A stretch of 64,000 nt of DNA from Andreprevotia lacus DSM 23236. GTDB lineage: Bacteria > Pseudomonadota > Gammaproteobacteria > Burkholderiales > Chitinibacteraceae. The notes below the pieces were generated by a model that searched no databases, had not been told where the DNA came from, and saw nothing but the letters and a program-made list of their open reading frames with translations. How positions within the stretch are numbered: the stretch's first letter is position 1; each line of letters opens with the position of its first letter. Positions 52,766-61,778 of the stretch are shown one piece after another. The stretch covers positions 1 through 64,000 of the forward strand of contig NZ_FWXD01000006.1 in the NCBI RefSeq assembly GCF_900176275.1, given 5' to 3'. The translations under genes were made by a program, and so were the position numbers.

Positions 52766-53740
52766 TCAGTTCTCAAGTCTTCCGTGCGCTGCACGGCTGA
52801 CCCTGTCTTGTACGGCGAGCCACGCTGCTTGGGCTGGTGTGGCTTCCAGCAAGAGCGTATCAAACCCTTGTGTATCGAATTCGCGCAGCGTGGCATACAG
52901 CGTTCGGGCGTAGCCTACCGGGTCGCCGGGGAGTTGATGGTGGGGCTGAGCGGGCAGGGCGTCAGACCAGTTTTGATGGTGGAGTAATACCACTTTCTCG
53001 CCAGCTTGTTCGCGGCTGGCTGCTTCGGCGAGCAGTTGTTCAAAGCTGCCGGTAATCAGCCGTGTGCGGGGTGCGTAGTGGCTATCCAGCAGGCCCGAGG
53101 TGCGGATGCCCGCGGATTTGGCCTTGGTGTGGTGTTCCAGTTCTTGCCCCAGAACAGCTTCGATGGCCTCGCGCGGCACGCCGCCTGGGCGCAGCAGTTT
53201 GGGGCGCTCGCCGATCAGGCTGACGATGGTGGATTCAACGCCGACCAGACAGGGGCCGCCATCAAGGACGAGCCTCAGGCGTGCGCCAAATTCATCTGCA
53301 ACGTGTTGTGCCGTGGTGGGGCTCACATGCCCAAACTGGTTGGCAGATGGGGCGGCCAGCCCGCCGCCAAATCGCTGCAGCAATTCCTGAGTGACCGGAT
53401 GCGACGGTGCGCGCAGGCCTACCGTGTCTTGCCCGCCGGTAACGGCATCAGGCACATGGGGCTGGCGTGGCAGGATGAGGGTGAGCGGGCCGGGCCAGAA
53501 AGCCTCGGCCAGTTGCCACGCTGCAGCGGGGATATCCTTTGCCCAGTCCTGCAGTTGTGCGGCACCAGCAATGTGGATAATGACCGGGTGATCCGCCGGG
53601 CGGCCCTTGAGCGCGAATATTCTGGCTACTGCAGCCGGGTTGGCAGCATCGGCAGCAAGGCCGTAAACGGTTTCGGTGGGGATGCCGACGAGCTCGCCGG
53701 CGCGCAGCAGGTCGAGGGCTTGTTCGATGGGCGAGGACAT
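52766..53740 (-). CDS. sua5: Threonylcarbamoyl-AMP synthase, Sua5 type
   Basis: 324 residues. YrdC-like domain (about 1-205): PTETVYGLAADAANPAAVARIFALKGRPADHPVIIHI, LRAPSHPVTQELLQRFGGGLAAPSANQFGHVSPTTA and VGVESTIVSLIG; Sua5-specific C-terminal domain (about 225-324) after a linker containing SGLLDSHYAPRT. It makes threonylcarbamoyl-AMP from Thr, bicarbonate and ATP, the first step of t6A37 tRNA modification. The later-step protein TsaB is at 24516-25202. The stop falls 124 bases before pilE on the same strand. Confidence 0.94.
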   Translation of the reverse strand: MSSPIEQALDLLRAGELVGIPTETVYGLAADAANPAAVARIFALKGRPADHPVIIHIAGAAQLQDWAKDIPAAAWQLAEAFWPGPLTLILPRQPHVPDAVTGGQDTVGLRAPSHPVTQELLQRFGGGLAAPSANQFGHVSPTTAQHVADEFGARLRLVLDGGPCLVGVESTIVSLIGERPKLLRPGGVPREAIEAVLGQELEHHTKAKSAGIRTSGLLDSHYAPRTRLITGSFEQLLAEAASREQAGEKVVLLHHQNWSDALPAQPHHQLPGDPVGYARTLYATLREFDTQGFDTLLLEATPAQAAWLAVQDRVSRAAHGRLEN

Positions 53741-53749
53741 GACAGAAAA

Positions 53750-53773
53750 ATACTGCTATCAAAACAGCAGTAT
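53750..53773. promoter_or_regulatory. Inverted repeat just upstream of sua5
   Basis: ATACTGCT and AGCAGTAT are perfect 8-bp arms around an 8-base A-rich spacer, 10 bases before the sua5 ATG on the minus strand. It may be a repressor site or a hairpin affecting translation. No known regulator is assigned. Confidence 0.35.
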
Positions 53774-53920
53774 AGCGGTAACAAATTCATGCGGGAATGA
53801 CATTCTTACACCCGCTTGGCGTGATATTGCCAACAGTCTGCGGCTGCGGCGTGTGCGACGGCGTGGGGCTGGGGGATCGGCCAGGTCCGATGCGTGTGGC
53901 CTGACCGATCAATGCGTGGC

Positions 53921-54589
53921 TCAGAAGCGTTCCGGCAGCTTCTGCAGAATGATGATCTGCTTGTTTTCCAGTTTGACGTAGCCGCCAAACACCAGCTCCT
54001 TGAGGATGCGGGCGATCATTTCGCGCGAGGAGCCCACGCGGTCGGCAATGGCCTGCTGGGTGAGTGGCTCGGCGATGATCCAGTGGTCTTCGTGCTCGCT
54101 GCAGATGCTTTCGAACAGGGCGCGCACGCGGCCGTAAACGTCGAGCAGGGCCAGGTTTTTCACGGTCAGCGACAGTTTGCGTACCATGCGCGCCAGGTTG
54201 AGGATGACCTTGTCCTTGAGAGCAGGGTAGGCATCCAGCGCAGTGCGGAAATCCGCCTTGTTGAACATCAGGAAGGTGGAGTCGTCATCCACCTGTACCG
54301 ACCAGCCGCGCGGCTCGTCGTCGAGCAGCGACAGCTCGCCGAATACGTCTCCGGGTTCGCCGATCAGGAAAACGAACTCCTTGCCCTGGTTGTCACTGGC
54401 AAACGAGCGGGTGCGTCCTTCCAGCAGCAGGTACATGGCTTCGCCCGGATCGCTTTCGCGGAACAGGAAGGCGCCCTTGGGCAGTTGGCGGCGAATGGCC
54501 GCCTCCATCACGACATCAAGGTCATCGGGCGAAAAACCTTCAAAAACCGGTAACCCGGCCAGGAATGCCTTGGTGGCTTGTGCATCCAT
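53921..54589 (-). CDS. Crp/Fnr-family transcriptional regulator
   Basis: 222 residues. N-terminal cyclic-nucleotide-binding fold: GAFLFRESDPGEAMYLLLEGRTRSF and GDVFGELSLLDDEPRGWSVQ near residue 85, then a dimer helix and a C-terminal HTH with LTQQAIADRVGSSREMIARILKELVFGGYV. There is no N-terminal cysteine cluster, so it is not an oxygen-sensing FNR. The phosphate-binding-cassette Arg is present, but the next residues (RGWSV) differ from the RSA-T/S pattern of cAMP binders; the ligand could be c-di-GMP or none. It lies 24 bases after a lipoprotein gene on the same strand. Confidence 0.9.
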   Translation of the reverse strand: MDAQATKAFLAGLPVFEGFSPDDLDVVMEAAIRRQLPKGAFLFRESDPGEAMYLLLEGRTRSFASDNQGKEFVFLIGEPGDVFGELSLLDDEPRGWSVQVDDDSTFLMFNKADFRTALDAYPALKDKVILNLARMVRKLSLTVKNLALLDVYGRVRALFESICSEHEDHWIIAEPLTQQAIADRVGSSREMIARILKELVFGGYVKLENKQIIILQKLPERF

Positions 54590-54613
54590 ACAGCGTGCGT
54601 CCTTTGTGAAGTA

Positions 54614-55009
54614 TCATTCCGTTTTGGCGTGTGCCGGCGCAGAGGCATGATCTTTTTCTGCCGTGTCGCCGCCTTCGCCTTCTTCTGTCGGTGCGGCAAT
54701 GTTCGCCGCTGCCTTGGGTATCGCGCTTGTGGCCGGCAAATCGGGTGGTGGTGGCACCACATCGAGCTTCTTGGCCAGCATGTATTCGTTCATTTCCTTC
54801 CAGCCGGCAAAGATGTCGGCTTTGGCAATGCGCGGGTTGCGCCGGTAGCAATCCTCAAGCGCACGGCCACTGTGCCGGCAGGCGGCGCCAATGGCCTTGC
54901 CATTGGCCTTTTGCTTGTTGAGCACCTCCATGACCTGATCGCAACCGGTCAAGCCGCTGATGGAGATCAGCAGCAGGCAGGGAATGAGCAGCGTGCGGAT
55001 AGGCTTCAT
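54614..55009 (-). CDS. Small lipoprotein of unknown function
   Basis: 131 residues with a lipoprotein signal peptide: MKPIRTLLIPCLLLISISGLTGC, lipobox LTGC at Cys23. The mature protein has two Cys residues (AACRHSGRALEDCYRRN), which may form a disulfide, a DIFAGWKEMNEYMLAKKLDV segment and a Pro/Ala/Glu-rich tail. Family not recognised. It precedes the Crp/Fnr gene by 24 bases on the same strand and may share its transcript. Confidence 0.85.
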   Translation of the reverse strand: MKPIRTLLIPCLLLISISGLTGCDQVMEVLNKQKANGKAIGAACRHSGRALEDCYRRNPRIAKADIFAGWKEMNEYMLAKKLDVVPPPPDLPATSAIPKAAANIAAPTEEGEGGDTAEKDHASAPAHAKTE

Positions 55010-55053
55010 GGCCTTGGTGCCAATGTAAATAGTCGATGTTTCGATTGTAAGTG

Positions 55054-55082
55054 AAAAAACAGCCCGCCGCAGGCATGCGGGC
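55054..55082 (-). terminator. Terminator after the Tim44-like gene
   Basis: On the minus strand GCCCGC (55082-55077) pairs with GCGGGC (55067-55062), followed by TGTTTTTTC. The loop is 9 bases, and a nested stem is possible. Confidence 0.8.
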
Positions 55083-55099
55083 CATGAGTGAGATGGATA

Positions 55100-56104
55100 T
55101 CAGGCTTGCTGTATGCCTGCCAGCAGCCAGCGCGGGTCTTCTGCGCGCGGTTTGATGAAGTGCCAGTATTCCTCGAACGGTGTTGCCGGCGTATTGAGCG
55201 ATTCGCTCACGCGGCCGAAAAAGCGCGCGCTGGCAAACAGCTTGCCATCGTCGTAGCCAGTATCGGTCAGCTCGACATCCAGCTGCGGGAACTCGGCCAG
55301 ATCGCGGTTGGCAGCAATATCGCCCTGCAGCTCGGCAAACAGTTCAGGTGTCAGGTATTTGCGCAGCTCCTCCAGTTGCTCTGGGCTGTTCATGGCCTGC
55401 ATGTGCAGGAAGCTGGCGCGGGCCTGGCGCAAGAAGGCGGCTGTCTCTGTACCATCAGCCAGGCGTGCCGGGGCCGCTGGCAACGCGCCACCAGACTGCG
55501 TGGTGTTGCCCATGCGGTAAACACGATCGGGCGACGAGGGTGCTTGCTGCCAGTTGCCGGCGTTGCTTGCCATGCCTTGCAGGCGAGGTTGGAACTGCTG
55601 GCGGCGTTTGAACCACATGAAACCGGCCAGCAACAGGCCACCGATCAGCAGCCAGCTCAGCCAGTTGCTGCTGGATGAGGCCGGCGTAGCCGGTGCAGCT
55701 GCTGCATTGTTGAGTGGCACATCTTCACGGCCTGCTGGCGTTTGTTGTGGGGCTGTATTGACTTGCTGATTCGGCGCAGCTTGCTCATTGGCGGCCTTGC
55801 CCATCATGTAACCGGCCACACCGCCCACGGCAGCGCCAGCGGCGGCACCGGCCAGTATCTTGCCGGTGTTGCTGCGCTGTGGTTGCTGCGGTGCCCCGTA
55901 TTGCTGTGGCGTGTTGGCTTGTTGCGAGTAGTGCGGGGCAGCCTGTTGCGGGGCGGGCGCGGCGCGTGTCATTACGCGCTTGCTGCCGGCAGAGCGGCCA
56001 CCGCCCAGGCGGCCCGCTTCGGCAAGGAGCGGGCTCAGGGCAACGGCGGTGGCGACAAATGCAATCATCAAACGACTGCGCGTATGGGCCGGACGAACGG
56101 ACAT
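55100..56104 (-). CDS. Tim44-like domain membrane protein
   Basis: 334 residues: signal peptide or anchor (about 10-30, ending LLAEAGRLGGGRSAGS), a Gln/Ala/Pro-rich low-complexity region with a Gly/Ala helix (GKILAGAAAGAAVGGVAGYMMG), a second membrane helix (NWLSWLLIGGLLLAGFMWFKRR) near 150-170, and a C-terminal Tim44-like domain (FLRQARASFLHMQAMNSPEQLEELRKYLTPELFAEL and LFASARFFGRVSES). Tim44-like bacterial proteins are of unclear function. It is preceded by folB with a 78-base gap on the same strand. Confidence 0.88.
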   Translation of the reverse strand: MSVRPAHTRSRLMIAFVATAVALSPLLAEAGRLGGGRSAGSKRVMTRAAPAPQQAAPHYSQQANTPQQYGAPQQPQRSNTGKILAGAAAGAAVGGVAGYMMGKAANEQAAPNQQVNTAPQQTPAGREDVPLNNAAAAPATPASSSSNWLSWLLIGGLLLAGFMWFKRRQQFQPRLQGMASNAGNWQQAPSSPDRVYRMGNTTQSGGALPAAPARLADGTETAAFLRQARASFLHMQAMNSPEQLEELRKYLTPELFAELQGDIAANRDLAEFPQLDVELTDTGYDDGKLFASARFFGRVSESLNTPATPFEEYWHFIKPRAEDPRWLLAGIQQA

Positions 56105-56182
56105 GCGGGGACTTCCTCTTGCGTAGATGCTCCACGCATTAGGAGGGCGTCTGCCGCAGAAGTTCCGGAGCGCGCGTGCTAT

Positions 56183-56539
56183 TTATTCGCGTGAGCCGCG
56201 CTCTATCGTCACCCCGACCCGGCCGACCTCGTGGAGAATGCCCAGCTTGGTGACCGAAACCTTGACCCAGGGCGCACCGAAACCGTCCAGGACAATGTGC
56301 GCGATATGCTCGGCCAAAGCCTCCAGCAGCTGGAAGTGCTGCTCGGCCATGCTGGCGCGCAGTGTGGAGACCACCTTGTCGTAGTCGATGGTGTCGGTCA
56401 GGTTGTCCGAAGTCGCTGCACGGCTGGATGGCAGGCCGATTTCCAGGTCCAGTTCAACAACTTGCGGTGCCAGGCGTTCCCAGTCATACCAGCCGATCAG
56501 CGTTTTGGCGCGCACGCCGTGGAGATAGATGTAGTCCAT
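56183..56539 (-). CDS. folB: Dihydroneopterin aldolase
   Basis: 118 residues, usual length. MDYIYLHGVRAKTLIGWYDWERLAPQVVELDLEI is the FolB N-terminus; the active-site Glu of the GWYDWER loop and Lys in SVTKLGILHEV are present. It cleaves 7,8-dihydroneopterin in folate synthesis. It is divergent from plsY with a 76-base gap, an arrangement seen in many beta- and gammaproteobacteria. Confidence 0.95.
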   Translation of the reverse strand: MDYIYLHGVRAKTLIGWYDWERLAPQVVELDLEIGLPSSRAATSDNLTDTIDYDKVVSTLRASMAEQHFQLLEALAEHIAHIVLDGFGAPWVKVSVTKLGILHEVGRVGVTIERGSRE

Positions 56540-56615
56540 GTTTGATGTTCACCCGCATACCGTCGCGGGCGCTTTGCCTTAAAATGCACGGCTGATCATT
56601 TTACGGGATACACCC

Positions 56616-57230
56616 ATGCAGTTCACGAGTGCTGACGTAGTGGTTTTCATCGGGGCGTACCTGCTGGGCTCGTTGTCGTTTGCCGTGATCGTCTCGAAAC
56701 TGATGGGGCTGGACGATCCGCGCAGTTATGGTTCCGGCAATCCGGGAGCCACCAATGTGCTGCGCAGCGGCAACCGCAAGGCTGCGGCATTGACGCTGGC
56801 CGGCGATGCTCTCAAGGGCTGGCTGGCCGTGTTTCTGGCCAGGCAGGCCGCAGCGGCGTTCGCGCTGGATGCCACCGCCATTGCCGGTGCTGCGCTGGCG
56901 GTGACGCTGGGCCACATGTGGCCGGTGTTCTTTCGTTTCAAAGGTGGCAAGGGCGTGGCAACGGCTGCCGGCATCCTGTTGGCACTGGATTGGCGCCTGG
57001 GGTTGGCGCTGTTGGCGATCTGGCTGATTCTTGCCAAGGGCTTCAAGATATCGTCGCTGGCGGCCTTGCTGGCTGCGCTGGCTGCGCCGGTGCTGACCTG
57101 GTATTTGTTGCCGCAATCGGTCTATCTGTATGCGGTGTGCGTTATCGCGGTTTTGTTGATTGCGCGCCATCATCAGAACATACGCGGCTTGCTGGCTGGC
57201 AAGGAAGGCAAGATCGGCGACAAGGCATGA
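56616..57230 (+). CDS. plsY: Acyl-phosphate:glycerol-3-phosphate acyltransferase
   Basis: 204 residues with five or six membrane helices. The three PlsY motifs are visible: GSLSFAVIVSKLMGLDDPRSYGSGNPGATNVLR, GHMWPVFFRFKGGKGVATAAG and a C-terminal segment LIARHHQNIRGLLAGKEGKIG. PlsY makes lysophosphatidic acid, the first step of phospholipid synthesis, in the inner membrane. TAAAAT at 56580-56585 is a plausible -10. The second copy of the structured repeat begins 40 bases after the stop. Confidence 0.96.
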   Translation: MQFTSADVVVFIGAYLLGSLSFAVIVSKLMGLDDPRSYGSGNPGATNVLRSGNRKAAALTLAGDALKGWLAVFLARQAAAAFALDATAIAGAALAVTLGHMWPVFFRFKGGKGVATAAGILLALDWRLGLALLAIWLILAKGFKISSLAALLAALAAPVLTWYLLPQSVYLYAVCVIAVLLIARHHQNIRGLLAGKEGKIGDKA

Positions 57231-57270
57231 TGGCCTTGCCAGCGAGCCCGGGCTGAGCACCACGCTTGGT

Positions 57271-57537
57271 AGGGCCTGTTAACACTTATTTCGCGCTTGC
57301 GCTGGGCCGCAAAGAGGTCAGCTACAAGGCACGCAACGCAGGCAATAACCGGTTATTGCCAAGGCGCGTAACGCCGTAGATGACCTCTTTTCGGCCCAGC
57401 CCGCGGGTTCGGGGTATTTCGGGCGGTTCGCTGCGTTGCAAACCGCTTGCGGTACCCGTACCGCGGCGCGTTCTGCGCCTTGCGCTCCATCCCGAACTGC
57501 CCCGAACGCAAGCGTGAAATAAGTGTTAACAGGCCCT
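57271..57537. repeat. Structured MITE-like repeat, copy 2
   Basis: 267 bases, same orientation as the copy at 41711-41980. The only differences over the shared length are three substitutions and one 1-base deletion. The inverted ends (AGGGCC...GGCCCT), hairpin A (57301-57400) and domain B (from 57408) are all preserved. Two of the three substitutions keep pairing when G.U is allowed: one turns a T.G pair into T-A, one turns T-A into T.G. It lies between plsY and the convergent porin gene. Confidence 0.9.
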
Positions 57538-57778
57538 GGCCTCGTGCTGGCAGGCCGTTGCGGCGAGCCTGCCCTTGCTGTCGCGCCGGTATTTGACGCT
57601 GATCTCGGCAGGGGCCGGTAATCGGGTTTGCCCACCAAGCCTTGCAGGGTGTTCCGACCGCGGGCAGCACCATGCGTGGCGGCAATGTTTCCTCTGGCCG
57701 GGCCAGACCGGGGCGACGAGTTTACGGTTGGGTGGAGGGGCGCCTCGTTCGTGCCTTGTACGGTGGCGAGGCATAATG
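57538..57778. other. Non-coding stretch between repeat copy 2 and the porin terminator
   Basis: 241 GC-rich bases without a convincing gene. A short frame on the minus strand (57526-57807) lacks a ribosome site, crosses the terminator and reads into the repeat, so it is not accepted. A minor 7-bp inverted repeat (57549-57555/57567-57573) is the only structure seen. It could be a decayed gene remnant, but no family was recognised. Confidence 0.5.
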
Positions 57779-57801
57779 AAAAACCGGGCTTGCGCCCGGT
57801 T
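57779..57801 (-). terminator. Terminator of the porin gene
   Basis: On the minus strand AACCGGGC (57801-57794) pairs with GCCCGGTT (57789-57782) around a 4-base loop and runs into a T-tract: a compact rho-independent terminator 30 bases after the porin stop. Confidence 0.9.
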
Positions 57802-57830
57802 CTTCATGTCATGCAGGTAATGGCTGCCGA

Positions 57831-59024
57831 TTAGAAATCGGTGCGGATACCGGCGGACAGTTGGGTAGCGTTCTGGCCTGCAGCAACGCTCAGCGAACCG
57901 GAGTTGTTCGAGAAGGTTGCGCTCGAGCCCTTGGCTGCCTTGTTGTTCAGGTACACGAGGTACGAGTACAGACGGGTTTGCTTGGTGACCTGGTAGACCA
58001 CGCCCAGCGAAGCTTGTTGGCCGTCGTTGCCGCTTACACCCAGGTAATCCTTGGTCCAGGCGTAAACACCTTGCACTTGCAGCTTCGGGTTGAAGCTGTA
58101 GTTACCGGCGATGGCGAAGTTGTTCCAGCTGTTGGTGACTGCCGGCTGCTTGTCTTCGATGTGTTCCCAGCCAAAGCCGATCTGCGCACCGTCAAACTTG
58201 TAGCCCAGAGCTGCCTCGAAACCGTTTACCGAAGCGCCTTCCGTGAAGTTGCTGGTAGTCGTGGTGGTCGAAGTTACCGGTGTAGTCGGGTTGAAGGTAG
58301 TGGTCTTGGTTGTAGTGCCAGTTGCATCACTGATGCCAGTCACTTGGCTGAACTTGCGCTTTTCAGCGTGTTGCCAGGTCACGCCAGCAACCAGGCCGCC
58401 ATTGGTGTACAGACCGCTCAGGCCATAAACGCCAGCGCCTTGACCGAAGCCGGCAGCACCGTCAGCACCGTAGGTACCACGAACCTGGAAACCGCTCCAC
58501 ACCGGGCTGTCATAGCTCAGCGAGTTGTCTACGCGGCTGGCCAGTTGGGCAAACACTGCGCCCTTGCCCTTGAAGTCGCCATCATCAGAGAAGTTGTCGA
58601 AGATCGAGCTCAGGTTGCTCGAAGTCAGCAGGGTCTTGTAGGCGTTGTCATACTTGCCGGTGCGGATAGTACCGTAGTCAGCGCTTTGCAGGCCGATGAA
58701 GGTATTGCGAGTACCCCAGCCGGTGTTGGTGCCGCCGTCGCCGCCTTCCAGCTTGTTGCCGGCTGCGTTCTTGCCACCGATGCTGGTTTCGACTTGCCAG
58801 ATGGTTGCCCAGCTGGAGTCATCCCACTTGTCCACGCCCTTGAAGCCGATACGGGTGCTTTGATCCCAGCCGGTGAACTTGTTGTCGTAGGTCTTGCCTG
58901 CGGCATCGTTGGAGTAGTGGTTGAAGTCCAGCGAGTAACGGAACGAACCGTAGATGGTTACGTCAGCATATGCCAGCGGGCCAACGAAAGCGGCTGCAAC
59001 TGCAGCGGCGATCAACTTCTTCAT
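57831..59024 (-). CDS. Gram-negative porin (Neisseria/OmpC type)
   Basis: 397 residues: signal peptide 1-20 (MKKLIAAAVAAAFVGPLAYA), then DVTIYGSFRYSLDF, SRIGFKG-like (STRIGFKGVDKW), FIGLQSADYGTIRTGKYDNAYKT, VQGVYAWTKDYLG and the C-terminal aromatic SAGIRTDF. This is the 16-strand trimeric porin family of betaproteobacteria. One loop near residues 232-262 is dominated by Thr. AGGAGA lies 6 bases before the ATG. The long 243-base upstream region contains an AT-rich block and a structured untranslated leader. Confidence 0.95.
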   Translation of the reverse strand: MKKLIAAAVAAAFVGPLAYADVTIYGSFRYSLDFNHYSNDAAGKTYDNKFTGWDQSTRIGFKGVDKWDDSSWATIWQVETSIGGKNAAGNKLEGGDGGTNTGWGTRNTFIGLQSADYGTIRTGKYDNAYKTLLTSSNLSSIFDNFSDDGDFKGKGAVFAQLASRVDNSLSYDSPVWSGFQVRGTYGADGAAGFGQGAGVYGLSGLYTNGGLVAGVTWQHAEKRKFSQVTGISDATGTTTKTTTFNPTTPVTSTTTTTSNFTEGASVNGFEAALGYKFDGAQIGFGWEHIEDKQPAVTNSWNNFAIAGNYSFNPKLQVQGVYAWTKDYLGVSGNDGQQASLGVVYQVTKQTRLYSYLVYLNNKAAKGSSATFSNNSGSLSVAAGQNATQLSAGIRTDF

Positions 59025-59247
59025 TTAAATCTCCTAAGCGTCGGAATATCAGGGGCTGTAACGCCTGATTTTTTGTTTGCCGGCAACCTTGGGCTACCGG
59101 CGCTGCCGGCTGGGGTGTCCAGACCGGCAATCTGCCGGGTTGCCATCTATCCTGCCAAGGCAACCATTCGTTTACATACCGGTGGGTAGTGTAAGGATTC
59201 GGCGTGACGGAAATATTACAGGTCTCCGCTGATTTCCATTTAGGAAT

Positions 59248-59270
59248 ATAAAGTTAGAAAAATAAAGTTA
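59248..59270. promoter_or_regulatory. AT-rich direct repeat upstream of the porin
   Basis: ATAAAGTTA occurs twice (59248-59256 and 59262-59270), 14 bases apart in a strongly AT-rich stretch between trpC and the porin. The second copy overlaps the trpC stop codon. It could be an UP element or a binding site for a porin regulator. No hairpin follows trpC, so the operon may terminate elsewhere or read into the porin leader. Confidence 0.35.
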
Positions 59271-60083
59271 TTTGTTATTTGCAACGCTGTAAATTGGTGA
59301 AAAAAGCGCAGAAAGTGCGCTGCCCGGTGCTTTTTGGCGCATGAAGGCCTCGCCGACCAAGTAAGTATGCACATCGTTTTGTTGCATCAATGCAACATCT
59401 TCACTGGTCAGAACGCCGCTTTCAGTTACCGCAATCCGCCCCGGGCCTATGCGCGGTAATAGTGCCAAGGTCGTATCCAGCGAGACTTCGAAGGTACGCA
59501 GGTTGCGATTGTTCACGCCCACCAGCGGGGTGGCGAGTTCCAGCGCGGCATCCAGCTCTTCGCCGTTGTGTACTTCCACCAGCACGGCCATGCCCAGCGC
59601 ATGTGCGATTGCTTCGAAATCCTTCATTTCGGCCAGGCTCAGCTCGGCGGCGATCAGCAGGATGCAGTCTGCCCCCCAGGCGCGTGCCTCAAAGAGCTGA
59701 TACTCATCGACCATGAAGTCCTTGCGCAGCACCGGCAGCGTGCAGGCAGCACGGGCGGCCTTCAGGTATTGCTCGTCGCCCTGGAAATACTGCTTGTCGG
59801 TGAGCACGGACAGGCAGGCTGCGCCGTGGGCGGCGTAGTCCGCAGCGTGCTCGGCCGGGTTGAAGTCGGCACGGATCACGCCCTTGGACGGGCTGGCCTT
59901 CTTGATCTCGGCAATGACCGCCGCCTGTTTGGCGGCGTGTTTGGCGCGGATGGCGCCAACAAAGTCACGATGGTCGTGGTTGGCCTCGGCTTGGGCGCGG
60001 ATTTCCGCCAGCGGGATGGCCTTGCGGGCTGCTGCCACTTCTTCGTGCTTGGTGGCCCAGATCTTCTTCAGGATGTCGGACAT
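59268..60083 (-). CDS. trpC: Indole-3-glycerol-phosphate synthase
   Basis: 271 residues from the ATG at 60083, two bases after the trpD stop. TIM-barrel motifs: [108 protein letters not shown] and [11 protein letters not shown]. It closes the indole ring in tryptophan synthesis. There is no fused TrpF, and trpF, trpB and trpA are not in this window. Last gene of trpE-trpG-trpD-trpC. Confidence 0.97.
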   Translation of the reverse strand: MSDILKKIWATKHEEVAAARKAIPLAEIRAQAEANHDHRDFVGAIRAKHAAKQAAVIAEIKKASPSKGVIRADFNPAEHAADYAAHGAACLSVLTDKQYFQGDEQYLKAARAACTLPVLRKDFMVDEYQLFEARAWGADCILLIAAELSLAEMKDFEAIAHALGMAVLVEVHNGEELDAALELATPLVGVNNRNLRTFEVSLDTTLALLPRIGPGRIAVTESGVLTSEDVALMQQNDVHTYLVGEAFMRQKAPGSALSALFSPIYSVANNK

Positions 60084-60085
60084 GA

Positions 60086-61114
60086 TTACTTCGCAAACTG
60101 TTGGGTGAATCGAACCAGCTGATCCAGCTTGGCGCGTGCCGCGCCGCTGGTCAGTGCCTCGTGTGCGGCATTGATGCCGTCTTCCAGGCTGACCGCCTTG
60201 TTGGCGGTATAGATGGCTGCGCCGGCATTCAGCAGCACGATGTCGCGGCAGGGGCCTTGGGCGCCTGCCAGCACACCCTCGATGACGGCCTTGGATTCTT
60301 CGGCGCTGCCGGCGTGCAGTTCCTTCACATCGCAGAACTCGAAGCCGAGGTCGCGCGGGTCCAGCTCGTATTCGTTGATCTCGCCGTCTTTCAGCTCGGC
60401 GATCAGCGTCTTGTCCATCAGGCTGATCTCGTCCAGACCATCCTTGCCGTGCACGATCATCACATGCTTGCTGCCCAGCTGGCGCAGCACACGCGCCTGG
60501 ATGCCGACCAGATCGGGATGGAATACACCCATCACCTGGTTTTCGGCATTGGCCGGGTTGGTCAGCGGGCCGAGGATGTTGAAAATGGTGCGCACGCCCA
60601 GTTCGCGGCGGATCGGCGCCACGTATTTCATTGCCGGGTGATGATTGACGGCGAACATGAAGCCCAGGCCGATTTCGTCGATACAGGCACCGGCTTGCTC
60701 GGCGTTCAGATTGAGATACACACCCAGTGCTTCCAGCACATCGGCACTGCCCGAGCTGGACGACACCGAACGACCGCCGTGTTTGGCCACCTTGACGCCC
60801 GCCGCCGCCGCCACAAAGGCCGAGCAGGTGGAGATATTGAAGGTATGTGCGCCATCGCCGCCGGTGCCGCAGGTATCGACCAGATGGTTGCGGTCCTGCA
60901 CGTGCACGTGGGTGGCGAATTCGCGCATCACCGTGGCCGAGGCAGCGATTTCCGACACGCTCTCGACCTTGGTGCGCAAGCCCATCAGCAGCGCACCGAT
61001 CTGCACCGGCGTCATCTCGCCGGACATGATCTGCCGCATCAGATGCAGCATTTCGTCGTAAAACAGTTCGTTGTTGTCGATCAGCCGGTTGAGTGCGGCC
61101 TGGATGGTAATCAT
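60086..61114 (-). CDS. trpD: Anthranilate phosphoribosyltransferase
   Basis: 342 residues. The glycine-rich PRPP site [52 protein letters not shown] is intact, followed by [50 protein letters not shown] and [12 protein letters not shown]. It joins anthranilate to PRPP. It starts 51 bases after trpG, past a GC-rich hairpin, and ends two bases before trpC. Confidence 0.97.
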   Translation of the reverse strand: MITIQAALNRLIDNNELFYDEMLHLMRQIMSGEMTPVQIGALLMGLRTKVESVSEIAASATVMREFATHVHVQDRNHLVDTCGTGGDGAHTFNISTCSAFVAAAAGVKVAKHGGRSVSSSSGSADVLEALGVYLNLNAEQAGACIDEIGLGFMFAVNHHPAMKYVAPIRRELGVRTIFNILGPLTNPANAENQVMGVFHPDLVGIQARVLRQLGSKHVMIVHGKDGLDEISLMDKTLIAELKDGEINEYELDPRDLGFEFCDVKELHAGSAEESKAVIEGVLAGAQGPCRDIVLLNAGAAIYTANKAVSLEDGINAAHEALTSGAARAKLDQLVRFTQQFAK

Positions 61115-61131
61115 GCGGTAGCTCCAAGCAA

Positions 61132-61154
61132 AAGCGCCGGGCGGGCCGGCGCTT
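61132..61154 (-). terminator. Hairpin between trpG and trpD
   Basis: On the minus strand 9-bp arms AAGCGCCGG/CCGGCGCTT close a 5-base loop and run into TTGCTTGG. The T-run is short, so it would give partial termination or a 3' stabilising stem and could lower trpDC expression relative to trpEG. Confidence 0.5.
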
Positions 61155-61165
61155 CTACATCTATA

Positions 61166-61735
61166 TCAGGCGAATTCTTTAAGGAAGTTGTCCAGCATCG
61201 CGTGGCCGTGCTCGGTCAGAATGGATTCCGGATGGAATTGCACCCCTTCGATCGGCAGTGTCTTGTGGCGCACGCCCATGATTTCGCCATCCGCCGTCCA
61301 GGCGGTGACTTCCAGGCAATCCGGGCAGCTGGCGCGTTCGATGGCCAGCGAGTGGTAGCGGGTAACGGTGAACGGCGAGGGCAGGCCCTTGAACACGCCC
61401 TTGTTGGTGTGCTCGATCGGCGACACCTTGCCGTGCATCAGCGTCTGCGCGTGCACGATCTTGCCGCCAAAAGCCTGACCGATGGACTGGTGACCCAGGC
61501 ACACGCCCAGAATCGGCAGCTTGCCGGCAAAGTGCTGAATGGCCGGCACCGAGATACCGGCTTCGGTCGGCGAACACGGGCCGGGCGAAACGACCAGATA
61601 CTTGGGCTTCAGGGCCTCGATCTGTTCGAGGGTGATTTCGTCGTTGCGGTAGACGTGGACATCCTGGCCCAGCTCGCCAAAATACTGGACGAGGTTGTAG
61701 GTGAAGGAGTCGAAGTTGTCGATCATCAGCAGCAT
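61166..61735 (-). CDS. trpG: Anthranilate synthase glutamine amidotransferase subunit
   Basis: 189 residues, class I glutamine amidotransferase. [47 protein letters not shown], the nucleophile Cys in [18 protein letters not shown] near residue 79 and [14 protein letters not shown] with the catalytic His-Glu pair are all present. It supplies ammonia to TrpE; such subunits often also serve PabB for folate synthesis. It is 43 bases after trpE. Confidence 0.96.
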   Translation of the reverse strand: MLLMIDNFDSFTYNLVQYFGELGQDVHVYRNDEITLEQIEALKPKYLVVSPGPCSPTEAGISVPAIQHFAGKLPILGVCLGHQSIGQAFGGKIVHAQTLMHGKVSPIEHTNKGVFKGLPSPFTVTRYHSLAIERASCPDCLEVTAWTADGEIMGVRHKTLPIEGVQFHPESILTEHGHAMLDNFLKEFA

Positions 61736-61778
61736 GGCAGTATTCCTTTTATCTGTTTGAACCGGGGCAATGGCCCGC

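Noticed and set aside
52648-52896. 82-codon frame between sua5 and pilE on the minus strand
   Set aside because: It starts inside sua5 in another frame and lacks a ribosome site. It ends close to pilE and contains Cys residues, so it is worth remembering, but support is too thin.
53750-53773. LexA-type box upstream of sua5
   Set aside because: The CTG and CAG elements are 9 bases apart, not the 10 needed for CTGT-N8-ACAG, and sua5 is not an SOS gene.
59268-61127. Apparent long frame joining trpD DNA to trpC
   Set aside because: The first half is out-of-frame trpD; trpC starts at 60083 with a standard Met-Ser-Asp N-terminus.
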